Of a stretch of 64,000 nt of DNA, positions 45,123-53,722 are shown piece by piece (the first letter of the stretch is position 1; every line of letters starts with the position of its first letter). The notes under the pieces were generated by a model. That model was given only the letters and a program-made list of their open reading frames with translations. It had not been told where the DNA came from and ran no database searches. The stretch is from Rhodococcus sp. OK302 (GTDB lineage Bacteria; Actinomycetota; Actinomycetes; Mycobacteriales; Mycobacteriaceae): contig NZ_NPJZ01000001.1 in NCBI RefSeq assembly GCF_002245895.1, positions 5,740,501-5,804,500 on the forward strand, given 5' to 3'. The position numbers and the translations under genes were made by a program.

Positions 45123-46759
45123 TCCGACGCTCCGAGCAACGCAGCCGAGTTCGCGCGACGCAATTTGCCCGACGACGTCTTGGGGATCGTGCCGGGGCCG
45201 AGCACTGCCACGGCGCGCGGGCGTACTCCCACGTCCGAAACGACGGCTCTGACGACTTCGCGTTCGATGCGTTTGACCTCCTCAGGATCCTCGAACGCGT
45301 TGGTCTCGACTGCGACGGCAAAACTCTCACGCTTCTGACCTGCGTCCAGACGAATCGCAACCGCATTTCCCGGGCGCACTCCGGCGACCGTTCCCGCGGC
45401 CCGCTCGATATCAGTCGGATAGACATTGCGACCGCCCATGATGATGACGTCCTTGACACGGCCACAGACGACAACGAGGCCTTCTTCGGTGAAGTAGCCG
45501 ACATCACCGGTGTCGAGCCAACCGTCGGCGTCTTGCGCCGGTTTGGGTCCGTCCACGGTGAGATACCCGGCGGTGACAGCCCGTCCACGAACTTCGATGA
45601 TTCCGACTCCGCGCGCCGGCAGAACCTGCTCCTCGCTGTCGACAACGCGCCCTTCCAAGCCCGGAACCATCCGTCCCAGGGTCGCCATCGCCCGGGCGTT
45701 CTGCCTCGTCGACGGAACGGCGCGGGACATCGCTTCGAGAAAGTCCGGATCGACGTAGTCGAGAACCTGTCCCTGATTCGGATCGGGGACCGACGCTGCC
45801 AGCGTTGTTTCCGCCATTCCGTACGAGGGTGCAAGCGCAGTGGGATCGAGGCCGAACCGAGCGCCGGCTTCGGCGAGAGCAACCATGGTGTCCGGATCTA
45901 CCGGCTCGGCGCCGTTCCACATGTACCGGACGCTCGAGAGATCAACGGCACCGTCCGGCGCCTGCGCAAGCCGACGAGCCAGCAGGGAGTACGCGAAATT
46001 CGGTGCAGCCGTGACAGTTCCGCGATACTTACCCATCAGCTCTGCCCACAGCAGCGGGCTACGGAGAAAGTCCAACGGAGTAATGGAGACAATTTCGGCC
46101 CCCAATTGCATGGGAACCGTGAGGAATCCGACCATCCCCATGTCGTGGAAGAGCGGAAGCCAACTCACCATCACGTCGTCGTCGATCGAGAACTTGATGC
46201 GGTTGATCATCGCGTAGGCGTTGACATAGAAGTTCTCGTGCGTGATCTGCACTGCCTTCGGGGAACCTGTCGAACCGGACGTCAGTTGCTGAAAAACGAT
46301 ATCCGACTCGGCCGTCGGCACCGGATCGATCGAGGGACCTTTCCGCAGTTCCTCCACTGTCACCACAGTGATACCGCGCTCCTCGAGGAGCGGTTTCGCC
46401 ACACCGAACGGGGCTCCGAGAATGACCACCTTCGCGGAAATCATGTCGATCACCGTCTGCGTGTCCTGACCCCAGACCGCCAGATCGGTACGTGGCGTCG
46501 GTTGATGGAGCATCGTCACGGAAGCGCCACGCATCCAACTCGCCTGACACGCCGGCGCGATGTCCACCGGCTGACCGGCTAAGACTGCGATCGCAGCCCC
46601 ATGAGCAATCCCGGCGTCGGCAAGCCCACCCGCCATCCGTCGTGCGTCTTGATGGATCTCACCCCAGGTCTGTCGAAACGGGCTCTCCGGCTCACCCGTC
46701 ACCAGGCCGCGATTACTGATTGCGGCACTCGCATACATTTCGTCTGTGAATTTGCTCAA
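45116..46759 (-). CDS. Fatty acyl-AMP/acyl-CoA ligase (FadD/Pks16-like)
   Basis: A 547-residue ANL-superfamily adenylating enzyme. [18 protein letters not shown] is the P-loop-like A3 motif, [10 protein letters not shown] the A5 motif, [12 protein letters not shown] the A7 motif and [10 protein letters not shown] the A10 lysine motif. A gene of this kind (pks16, Rv1013) lies beside pth in M. tuberculosis, so this is likely its orthologue. Whether it makes the acyl-CoA or passes the acyl-AMP to a carrier protein is not decided by these motifs. The TTG at 46759 with AGGAG five bases upstream is the likely start; ATG 46738 is possible. Confidence 0.88.
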   Translation of the reverse strand: MSKFTDEMYASAAISNRGLVTGEPESPFRQTWGEIHQDARRMAGGLADAGIAHGAAIAVLAGQPVDIAPACQASWMRGASVTMLHQPTPRTDLAVWGQDTQTVIDMISAKVVILGAPFGVAKPLLEERGITVVTVEELRKGPSIDPVPTAESDIVFQQLTSGSTGSPKAVQITHENFYVNAYAMINRIKFSIDDDVMVSWLPLFHDMGMVGFLTVPMQLGAEIVSITPLDFLRSPLLWAELMGKYRGTVTAAPNFAYSLLARRLAQAPDGAVDLSSVRYMWNGAEPVDPDTMVALAEAGARFGLDPTALAPSYGMAETTLAASVPDPNQGQVLDYVDPDFLEAMSRAVPSTRQNARAMATLGRMVPGLEGRVVDSEEQVLPARGVGIIEVRGRAVTAGYLTVDGPKPAQDADGWLDTGDVGYFTEEGLVVVCGRVKDVIIMGGRNVYPTDIERAAGTVAGVRPGNAVAIRLDAGQKRESFAVAVETNAFEDPEEVKRIEREVVRAVVSDVGVRPRAVAVLGPGTIPKTSSGKLRRANSAALLGASDQ

Positions 46760-46960
46760 CGCAACTCCTAAGAACGCTTTGATGCAGTTGTTGTACCCAT
46801 TCGAACGCCATGTGATGTAGCGCATACCCATGTGGATAATCAGACAAAGTTCGCCGAGTGTTACCGGTAATGCGGCGGCGAGTATCCTTTCTCTGTTGTG
46901 CGTCCGCACTCTGCGCCCTTGCTTCACCGCGCGCTGTACCCACTTGCGAGAGGTTCTTCG

Positions 46961-48679
46961 TTGACTACCCCGTCCGACTCGACTGTCCCTACCGACTCGA
47001 CTGTCCAGTCCGACGCCACGGGCGAAGACACAGCAGGCCTAGCGACGACGTCGATCCCCACCACGACGAAGGGCCTGGCTGCCGAAGCCACCCGTCGTCG
47101 CACCTTCGCTGTCATCTCTCACCCCGACGCCGGTAAGTCGACGCTCACCGAAGCGCTCGCGCTGCATGCCAAGAAGATTTCCGAGGCCGGCGCGGTCCAC
47201 GGCAAGGCCGGGCGCAAGTCCACGGTCTCCGACTGGATGGAAATGGAGAAGGCCCGAGGCATCTCCGTCAGCTCCACGGCGCTGCAGTTCAACTACCACT
47301 CGTCCGAGACGCCTGACAACACGATCAACGTCATCAACCTCGTCGACACCCCGGGTCACTCCGACTTCTCCGAGGACACCTACCGCGTCCTGACAGCTGT
47401 CGACGCGGCCGTCATGCTTATCGACGCGGCCAAGGGCCTCGAGCCGCAGACACTCAAGCTCTTCCAGGTCTGCCGTCACCGCGGCATCCCGGTCATCACC
47501 GTCATCAACAAGTGGGACCGTCCCGGTCAGACGCCGCTCGAACTGCTCGACGAGATCAGCGAACGCATCGGCCTCACCCCCACTCCCCTGTACTGGCCTG
47601 TCGGCATTGCCGGCGATTTCCGCGGTCTGCTGCGACGCGGCGAAGACGGCGCAGCTCGTGAGTACGTCCGATTCACCCGTACCGCCGGTGGCGCAAAGAT
47701 CGCTCCCGAAGAGATCATGGACGCCGACGCCGCCCTGGCCAAGGAAGGCTCCGAGTGGGAGACCGCCGCTGAAGAGAGTGAACTGCTCTCGGCCACCGGC
47801 CAGGATCACGACCAGGAAATGTTCCTGGCCGGTCAGACGTCACCCGTCATCTTCGCGTCCGCGATGCTGAACTTCGGTGTCCGTCAGATCCTCGACACCC
47901 TTGTGGAGTTGGCGCCGCCGCCGCGTGAACGCGAAGACGTGAACGGCAAGCCTCGCGAGGTCACCGACCCGTTCAGCGCCGTGATCTTCAAGGTTCAGGC
48001 CGGCATGGACACCGCGCACCGCGACCGTCTGGCGTTCATGCGCATCGTGTCCGGAGTGTTCGAGCGCGGCATGGTTGTCACGCACGCCCAGACCGGCAAG
48101 CCGTTCACCACCAAGTACGCCCAGACCGTCTTCGGCCGCGAGCGTTCCACCGTTGAATCCGCGTTCCCCGGCGACGTCGTGGGTCTGGTCAACGCAACCG
48201 CGCTCGCCCCCGGTCACACGCTGTACACGGACAAGAAGGTGGAGTTCCCGCCCATCCCGTCGTTTGCACCGGAACACTTCTCGATCCTGCGCGCCGAGAG
48301 CGCCGGCAAGTACAAGCAGTTCCGACGCGCCGTCGACCAACTCGACTCCGAAGGCGTCGTTCAGATCCTTCGCAACGACATTCGCGGCGACGCTTCCCCG
48401 GTCATGGCCGCCGTCGGACCCATGCAGTTCGAGGTTGTCGCAGCCCGCATGAAGTCGGAGTTCAACGTCGAAGCGAAGATGGAACCGCTCGGCTACGCCC
48501 TTGCGCGTCGTACCGATGCCGAGTCCGAGGTGGAGCTCAACCGTCAGCGCGGCGTCGAGGTCTTCACCCGTTCCGACGGCGTCATGCTCGCTTTGGTCAG
48601 CGACAAGTGGCGCCTGCAGTACATCCAGAAGGAACTTCCCGATCTGACGCTCGAACCACTCGTCGCCGCTGCTGACTGA
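46961..48679 (+). CDS. prfC: Peptide chain release factor 3
   Basis: A GTPase of about 572 residues that removes RF1/RF2 from the ribosome after termination. [12 protein letters not shown] is the P-loop, [14 protein letters not shown] the switch I area, [14 protein letters not shown] the G3 motif and VINKWDRPG the NKxD motif. Domains II and III follow to the end. The start appears to be TTG 46961, giving an unusual disordered N-terminal extension of about 45 residues rich in Asp, Ser and Thr, with a repeated DSTV. Its stop overlaps the pnuC start (TGATG). Confidence 0.94.
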   Translation: MTTPSDSTVPTDSTVQSDATGEDTAGLATTSIPTTTKGLAAEATRRRTFAVISHPDAGKSTLTEALALHAKKISEAGAVHGKAGRKSTVSDWMEMEKARGISVSSTALQFNYHSSETPDNTINVINLVDTPGHSDFSEDTYRVLTAVDAAVMLIDAAKGLEPQTLKLFQVCRHRGIPVITVINKWDRPGQTPLELLDEISERIGLTPTPLYWPVGIAGDFRGLLRRGEDGAAREYVRFTRTAGGAKIAPEEIMDADAALAKEGSEWETAAEESELLSATGQDHDQEMFLAGQTSPVIFASAMLNFGVRQILDTLVELAPPPREREDVNGKPREVTDPFSAVIFKVQAGMDTAHRDRLAFMRIVSGVFERGMVVTHAQTGKPFTTKYAQTVFGRERSTVESAFPGDVVGLVNATALAPGHTLYTDKKVEFPPIPSFAPEHFSILRAESAGKYKQFRRAVDQLDSEGVVQILRNDIRGDASPVMAAVGPMQFEVVAARMKSEFNVEAKMEPLGYALARRTDAESEVELNRQRGVEVFTRSDGVMLALVSDKWRLQYIQKELPDLTLEPLVAAAD

Positions 48680-49329
48680 TGAGTCTGATCGAGGCGCTGT
48701 TCGACGCCGAACTACACATCGGCAGCGCCACGATTCTCTGGCGGGAGATCATCGGCAACACCTTCGGCATCGGGTCTGCCATTGCCGGGGCACGGCGTTC
48801 GGTGTGGGCATGGCCGGTCGGTATCGCCGGAAATGCCCTGCTGTTCACCGTGTTCATGGGCGCACTGTTCCACACGCCGCAGGAACTCAACCTGTACGGA
48901 CAAGCCGGCCGTCAACTGCTGTTCATCACCGTCAGCATCTACGGCTGGACGCAGTGGCGACGCGGGGCGCAAAGCTCCGGAAACGCAGTCCTGCCCCATT
49001 GGGCATCCACGCACCAGCGCCTCACAATGGTTGCCGTAATGATAAGCGGCACAGTTATTTTCGCTTGGATATTCAATGTCCTGGGATCGTACGGCGCCTG
49101 GGCTGAAGCCTGGATCTTCACCGGATCCATCCTCGCCACCTACGGCATGGCCCGTGGGTGGACCGAGTTCTGGCTCATCTGGATCGGCGTCGACGCCGTG
49201 GGTGTTCCCCTACTCTTCCGCGCCGGTTACTACCCGTCGGCAATCCTCTATCTCGTCTACGCATTTTTTGTTCTCTGGGGATTCTGGTCATGGCTCCGAA
49301 TCCAACGACGGACGCCCGTACTCACCTAG
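48679..49329 (+). CDS. pnuC: PnuC-like nicotinamide riboside transporter
   Basis: A 216-residue membrane protein with about six or seven helices. IIGNTFGIGSAIAGARRSVWAWPVGIAGN (in parts) and the aromatic SIYGWTQWRRG are typical of PnuC carriers, which import nicotinamide riboside or a related vitamin by facilitated diffusion. The ATG overlaps the prfC stop. Thiamine or riboflavin carriers of the same fold are alternatives. No riboswitch is visible before it, since it is translated from the prfC message. Confidence 0.85.
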   Translation: MSLIEALFDAELHIGSATILWREIIGNTFGIGSAIAGARRSVWAWPVGIAGNALLFTVFMGALFHTPQELNLYGQAGRQLLFITVSIYGWTQWRRGAQSSGNAVLPHWASTHQRLTMVAVMISGTVIFAWIFNVLGSYGAWAEAWIFTGSILATYGMARGWTEFWLIWIGVDAVGVPLLFRAGYYPSAILYLVYAFFVLWGFWSWLRIQRRTPVLT

Positions 49330-49354
49330 CTCCGCCCACCGAGGGAGTGCGACC

Positions 49355-49379
49355 CGAAACCAACTCCTGGTATGTTTGC
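49355..49379. promoter_or_regulatory. Operator-like repeat (site E1)
   Basis: The right arm GGTATGTTTGC matches the consensus at 10 of 11 positions and is identical to site A except for the last base. The left arm CGAAACCAACT matches at 7 of 11. It lies 50-74 bases upstream of the start at 49429. Confidence 0.55.
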
Positions 49380-49384
49380 CAGCA

Positions 49385-49409
49385 CTATGCAAACCGACGG
49401 TCTGTTTAC
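49385..49409. promoter_or_regulatory. Operator-like repeat (site E2)
   Basis: The arms CTATGCAAACC and GGTCTGTTTAC around GAC match the consensus at 15 of 22 positions. The centre is exactly 30 bp from that of E1. It ends seven bases before the ribosome site of the gene at 49429. Confidence 0.45.
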
Positions 49410-49428
49410 GGGCATCAGGAGCGAAACA

Positions 49429-50025
49429 ATGGAAGACAAGACTTCGCATGGAGCAAGCGGCCACGGTAGTTCGACAAACGGTGGTTCGGCCAACGGTGGT
49501 TCGGCTAACGGTGGTTCGACAAACGGCCTCACCAATGGGTCCAACGGATCCAACGGCTCACGAACGAGCAGTTCCGCGGCAACCACAGACACCCTGTCTG
49601 TCAGGCCTATCGAGGACGCACTCTCGACCGGGCCGACAGGTGCCTTCACTTTTCCGCTCCCCGACCGAAGCACGGCCGCACACAGCAGCGGAGAGGACCC
49701 TTCCATGCCTGCCCCAACCCCCACACCGTCACGTGAATCGTCACGAACCCTCGAGACTCGCAGCCGCACCGTCGTCCGGCGCGACGCGATGGGTGTAGCA
49801 GCAGTTCGCGTCGCCGGGCGCCTCACCCACACCGAACTCATTGCCAACCATTCATCACCGTCGGGCACCTATTCAGCCGATCCCACGATCAATCTGGATG
49901 AACTGCTTACAATGTTGGGAAGCTACTTGCTGTCCTCAGGCTTCGAGCATCCCGAGATCCATGCAAAACTCGGCGGCCAATCTATCGTCGTCAATCTCGT
50001 GTCACCGGAGATCAGCGCAACCTGA
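49429..50025 (+). CDS. Uncharacterised protein with Gly/Ser/Asn repeats
   Basis: I do not recognise this 198-residue protein. The first 50 residues are a low-complexity Gly/Ser/Asn/Thr tract made by a 15-base DNA repeat; residues 50-110 are Ser/Thr/Pro-rich; only about 110-198 looks folded (VVRRDAMGVAAVRVAGRLTHTEL, then NLDELLTMLGSYLLSSGFEHPEI, read in parts). There is no signal peptide or membrane helix. ATG 49429 has AGGAG seven bases before it and is preferred over ATG 49372, because the longer version would run through two operator-like repeats. These repeats suggest control together with the exopolysaccharide and carrier-protein genes. Confidence 0.75.
   Translation: MEDKTSHGASGHGSSTNGGSANGGSANGGSTNGLTNGSNGSNGSRTSSSAATTDTLSVRPIEDALSTGPTGAFTFPLPDRSTAAHSSGEDPSMPAPTPTPSRESSRTLETRSRTVVRRDAMGVAAVRVAGRLTHTELIANHSSPSGTYSADPTINLDELLTMLGSYLLSSGFEHPEIHAKLGGQSIVVNLVSPEISAT
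49465..49524 (+). repeat. Four tandem 15-base repeats in the coding sequence
   Basis: Units at 49465, 49480, 49495 and 49510 follow the pattern GGTGGTTCGRCNAAC and encode GSSTN, GGSAN, GGSAN and GGSTN. They differ at a few bases. A 15-base unit keeps the frame, so copy number could vary between strains without breaking the gene. Confidence 0.9.
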
Positions 50026-50052
50026 CTGCACCAGGGCGATTTCCGTGGTCGG

Positions 50053-50727
50053 TCACGGCCACAAGTTCGTGACCGTCCATGTCCCGTCTGACGTACGCCG
50101 GTACAACCACCGCAGGTGTCGGCGACCCGGGTCTGCTTGCCAGAATTCGACGGACTCCGGCTCGAGACACCACGCCCGCCAATCGTCGGAGACAAATGCC
50201 GGATCAGCCTCGATGCTGTCGACCGCACCGGCCACCGCACGCTCGTAGTCACGCGAGTCTGCCAGCTCTTGACTTTGCCGGCTCGCCGTCGCCACTGCGC
50301 GTGCTGTCACAGACCGTTCGACGAAGTCTCGTGCCCGTATCTGCTCGTCTCCTTCGCGGACCACACCGCGCACACGTACCTGCTGACCACTCTCGCGCCA
50401 GTAGAAAGCCAACGAGGCGCGCGGATTGGCCGTGAGCTCAACACCTTTCGGCGATCGAGCCGATCCCGAGAACCAAAAACCGCGGGCGCCGACATCCTTC
50501 AGGATGAGGAACCGTGAATCCGGCATGCCCGTATCGTCGACAGTGGACAACGCACACACGTGCGGTTCAGTAACTCCGCCGTCGACGGCTTGACGCAGCC
50601 AGGTAAGAAACAACGCACTCGGTGTGGACGGAAATTCAGTCGGAGCATCCGGTGCGACGCCGGTCAGTGCCGGAATGCCTCGGATCCACGCACGTGTATC
50701 CAACTCGGGTGAAACGTCCTCGGCCAT
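50053..50727 (-). CDS. Pyridoxamine 5'-phosphate oxidase-like flavoprotein
   Basis: A 224-residue PNPOx-fold protein. MPDSRFLILKDVGARGFWF is the FMN-binding strand region, FYWRESGQQVRVRG follows, and the C-terminal WRAWCLEPESVEFWQ, then HLRWLYRR and VTNLWP, is the PdxH-type dimerisation tail. It may oxidise pyridoxamine or pyridoxine phosphate to PLP, or act on another substrate, since actinobacteria have several PdxH-like paralogues. It faces the repeat-bearing gene tail to tail with 27 bases between stops. Confidence 0.8.
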   Translation of the reverse strand: MAEDVSPELDTRAWIRGIPALTGVAPDAPTEFPSTPSALFLTWLRQAVDGGVTEPHVCALSTVDDTGMPDSRFLILKDVGARGFWFSGSARSPKGVELTANPRASLAFYWRESGQQVRVRGVVREGDEQIRARDFVERSVTARAVATASRQSQELADSRDYERAVAGAVDSIEADPAFVSDDWRAWCLEPESVEFWQADPGRRHLRWLYRRTSDGTWTVTNLWP

Positions 50728-50749
50728 TCAACGACTGTAATAGCCGCGA

Positions 50750-51250
50750 TCAAGACACGTTGCGCACTACCGAATTACCCAACGACGACGGCTGCAGCAT
50801 TGCCCACTTGTTCGAGGTCAAGCGGAAACTCGGCATGTCGGACAACGACACGACCGACTCCCAGGTCCGCTCGTAACTGGTGTGCGAAATCCGCCACTTC
50901 CCGTCACTGCACAATGCATACCGGTCGTGATAAAAAGCGGACCCCCGCAGCAACATTCCGTCCTCCGGCACCACGACGGTATCCGCGAGACACCACACCC
51001 CCGTAGCGGTGTCGCCGTCGACATCGATCTCCGGTTGCCCACACTGATGCTCGGTGATGATGTGGGAGCCGAGTGTGTTCTCGAGGAAGGACACAAATGA
51101 ATCACGGGAATCGAAGCTGAGCTGCTCGCCGTAGATCGCGGTCGCGTCGACCGTCAATGTATCGGCGAGTTCAACCCACGATTTGGTGTCGAGCGCACGC
51201 GCATACCGGTACTTGAGTCGTTGAATCAGAAGTATCGCTTCGAGATCCAT
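50750..51250 (-). CDS. SnoaL-like (NTF2-fold) protein
   Basis: A 166-residue protein of the SnoaL-like family, a cone-shaped fold used by small isomerases, dehydratases and hydroxylases. LEAILLIQRLKYRYARALDTKSW is the typical first helix, and the strand block TATGVWCLADTVV with AFYHDRYALCSDGKWRISHTSYERTW (in parts) completes the fold. ATG 51250 (MDLEAILL) is preferred over one nine codons earlier. The substrate is unknown. It ends 22 bases before the start of the oxidase-like gene, so the two are probably one transcript. Confidence 0.8.
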   Translation of the reverse strand: MDLEAILLIQRLKYRYARALDTKSWVELADTLTVDATAIYGEQLSFDSRDSFVSFLENTLGSHIITEHQCGQPEIDVDGDTATGVWCLADTVVVPEDGMLLRGSAFYHDRYALCSDGKWRISHTSYERTWESVVSLSDMPSFRLTSNKWAMLQPSSLGNSVVRNVS

Positions 51251-51540
51251 GATCCCTGCCTCTCGTGGAGCCACCACCCGCGTCTACCGGGACCTTAACC
51301 TGCAGTACGCCGAAGCGGGCATTACTCTCAAAGTTAGTGCAAATCTCGGCGGATAACACGCGATTCGCGACCGTCGATCGTGATCGTGATCTTGTTTCCT
51401 ACTCTCCGGGTACTCCTGCGTTCGGAACGCTGCCGCCGATCCGTGACACAAACCGACGGAAGCCGTTGCACGGTAACCAATGACGCCGGATATCGGATAG
51501 TCGAAGAAGGTGACAAGGTCGTATCTGTGATGATGCAACC
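51251..51540. other. Intergenic region between divergent genes
   Basis: About 290 bases between the SnoaL-like gene (left) and the DJ-1-like gene (right). Frames here have no family features. It should contain both promoters. I see no clear operator. Confidence 0.5.
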
Positions 51541-52161
51541 ATGAACGAATCGCGTCGACGCCTGTCGATCGTCCTGTTCGAAGGATTCGAACTGCTTGAC
51601 GTCTTCGGCCCACTAGGGCTGTTCGGCATGGTGCCGGAGACGATTTCCGTCGAACTGGTCGGGCCCACTGCCGGACCGGTCCGAAGCAGTCAAGGGACCG
51701 AAGTCCTCGCAACGGTGGGATACGAAGACGCCCACCTCCCCGACATCGTTCTGGTGCCTGGCGGACAGGGAACCCGACGTGCTGTTGCAGACCGCGCCTT
51801 CCTCGATTGGCTGAACGTGTGGGCGACAGACGCACAACTCGTGACCTCGGTCTGTACCGGGTCCGCTGTCCTTGCCGCGGCAGGACTACTGGACGGCTAC
51901 CGAGCGACCGCCAACAAGCGTGCCTACGAATGGGCAACATCGCACGGATCATCGGTGACCTGGGTTGCCCGAGCGCGGTGGGTCGAAGACCAGAACCGTT
52001 GGACATCCTCCGGCGTTGCAGCTGGAATGGACATGGCGGCCGCCCTCATCGCTCGATTGTGTGGGAGCGCGATGGCCGATGCAATCACCAAAGCTGCCGA
52101 ACTCGAGGTTCAGACCGACCCGGACTGGGATCCTTTTGCGGCCGTTCACTCCCCAGAATGA
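51541..52161 (+). CDS. DJ-1/PfpI family protein
   Basis: A 206-residue class I glutamine amidotransferase-like protein. SIVLFEGFELLDVFGPLG is the N-terminal strand with the acidic residue, VLVPGGQGTR follows, and SVCTGSAVLAAAGLLDG contains the nucleophile Cys of the elbow. This is the subgroup of isonitrile hydratases and regulator-like ThiJ proteins. The actual reaction is unknown. The stop lies nine bases before the next start, so the two genes are probably cotranscribed. Confidence 0.82.
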   Translation: MNESRRRLSIVLFEGFELLDVFGPLGLFGMVPETISVELVGPTAGPVRSSQGTEVLATVGYEDAHLPDIVLVPGGQGTRRAVADRAFLDWLNVWATDAQLVTSVCTGSAVLAAAGLLDGYRATANKRAYEWATSHGSSVTWVARARWVEDQNRWTSSGVAAGMDMAAALIARLCGSAMADAITKAAELEVQTDPDWDPFAAVHSPE

Positions 52162-52169
52162 GGTACACA

Positions 52170-53657
52170 ATGGTTGACGCATCACGCATACCCGTCGTAG
52201 TCGGGGTCGGTGACCTTCGATGGAACCCCGCCGACGGGCACCGTGAACCGCTCGATCTGATCCACGAAGCAACTGTTGCGGCGCTATCGGACAGCGGTCA
52301 ACCCTCACTCGGAGAACACGTCGACTCCGTGTACGCGATCAAGACAGTCAGCTGGTCCTACGACGACCTCCCGGCACTCCTTGCCGACCGCGTGGGTGCG
52401 ACGCCGAGGACCACCGCCACCTCGCCCATCGGTGGGCACTGGCCTGCTGCCCTTCTCGATCGCATCGGCGCTGCTATTGCGGCCGGCGAATCCTCGGTGG
52501 CACTGCTCGTCGGCGGCGAATCACATGCCAGCACAACTGTGCTGCGAAAGTCCGGCGTCACTCCCGACTCCATCGGGTGGACTGCCGCACCGGGCGGACC
52601 TCCCGGCTTCGATCCAAACGACCTGGGTAGCCCCGAGATGCAGCGCGCCGGATTCATAGTTCCGACACGCGTCTACCCGTTGTTCGAAAATAGTTTCAGC
52701 GCAACCATCGGCCACGACGCTGCACAGTCCTTGACCTGGTCAGCGCGAATGTATGCCGCGTTCTCCGAGCTTGCAGCAAAGAACCCGGCATCGTGGACGC
52801 CGGACGTCCGTACCGTAGAAGAAATCAGCACAATCGGACCAGGCAACCGCATGGTCTCCGAGCCGTATCCACTGATGCTCAACGCCATGCCGTTTGTCAA
52901 TCAGGCTGCGGCCGTTGTGGTCTGCTCTCTCGAGAAGACCCGTGAGTTCGGCGTCGACGAAGACAAGCTGATCTATCTCTGGGGTGGGGCCGGCGCCACC
53001 GATCCACTGGACATATTGAGCCGCAACAATTTCCACGCATCTGCTGCGATGCATGACGCAGTAGACCGCACGCTCGACAGCGCAGGAGTGGGCGCTGATG
53101 CTCTCGATATCGTCGACGCCTACAGTTGCTTCCCGATCGTTCCGAAACTTCTGATCCGCGAACTCGGCCTCCCCGACAACACGATCCCCAGCGTCACGGG
53201 CGGGCACTCTTTCTTCGGCGGACCGCTCAACAGCTACACCTTGCATTCCATCGCGGAAGTGACACGAAGACTCCGAGCAGACGGCAAACTCGCGCTGGTC
53301 CACGGCAATGGCGGATTCCTGACCCACCAACACGCTGTACTGCTGTCCGCGTCCGCTCATGCGGACGGATACATCGGAAATCCGGAAGCTCGCTCGCTTT
53401 CCGCGGACGCGCCCGAACTTGTCACCGGATACAGTGGCAACGCGGAAATCATCACGGCCACGGTGGAATACGGCCGAGGCGGTGAACCGGAAACCGGATT
53501 TGTCATCGCCACAACACCGGACGGCGGGCGCGTGGCCGGCCACACCGGAGCCGAGAATGCGGCAGAGCTAACGCAGTTCAGTGGCAACAACCCTGCCGCC
53601 ATTGGTCGCACAGTTCATATCGTCGACGAGAACGGAAAGCTCACCGTGACGTTCTGA
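52170..53657 (+). CDS. Thiolase-like (acetyl-CoA acetyltransferase/SCP2-type) protein
   Basis: A 495-residue thiolase-superfamily protein. SVYAIKTVSWSYDDLP and LLVGGESHAS correspond to the N-terminal half, and DIVDAYSCFPIVPKLLIRELGL, VTGGHSFFGGPLNSY and LVHGNGGFLTHQHAVLLS to the C-terminal half with the His and Gly-rich motifs. The usual nucleophilic Cys of the first half is not seen; GGES stands in that area, as in some SCP2-like thiolases. A C-terminal OB-like domain of about 90 residues follows. The ATG at 52170 has GAGG six bases upstream; ATG 52158 is possible. Lipid or steroid side-chain metabolism is likely. Confidence 0.75.
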   Translation: MVDASRIPVVVGVGDLRWNPADGHREPLDLIHEATVAALSDSGQPSLGEHVDSVYAIKTVSWSYDDLPALLADRVGATPRTTATSPIGGHWPAALLDRIGAAIAAGESSVALLVGGESHASTTVLRKSGVTPDSIGWTAAPGGPPGFDPNDLGSPEMQRAGFIVPTRVYPLFENSFSATIGHDAAQSLTWSARMYAAFSELAAKNPASWTPDVRTVEEISTIGPGNRMVSEPYPLMLNAMPFVNQAAAVVVCSLEKTREFGVDEDKLIYLWGGAGATDPLDILSRNNFHASAAMHDAVDRTLDSAGVGADALDIVDAYSCFPIVPKLLIRELGLPDNTIPSVTGGHSFFGGPLNSYTLHSIAEVTRRLRADGKLALVHGNGGFLTHQHAVLLSASAHADGYIGNPEARSLSADAPELVTGYSGNAEIITATVEYGRGGEPETGFVIATTPDGGRVAGHTGAENAAELTQFSGNNPAAIGRTVHIVDENGKLTVTF

Positions 53658-53722
53658 CAGCGACAGCCGTGTACACCGAGGCATGTTTCTTCCCCGGTGT
53701 ACATTGCTGGATATTCGGTTGT

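Noticed and set aside
49465..49524. Repeat tract considered as a CRISPR-like array
   Set aside because: The units are only 15 bases, directly adjacent without spacers, and translate as a regular Gly/Ser/Asn tract in frame.
51451..51475. ACACAAACCGACGG sequence before the DJ-1-like gene as an operator
   Set aside because: Only the inner left arm matches; the right arm does not fit the consensus.
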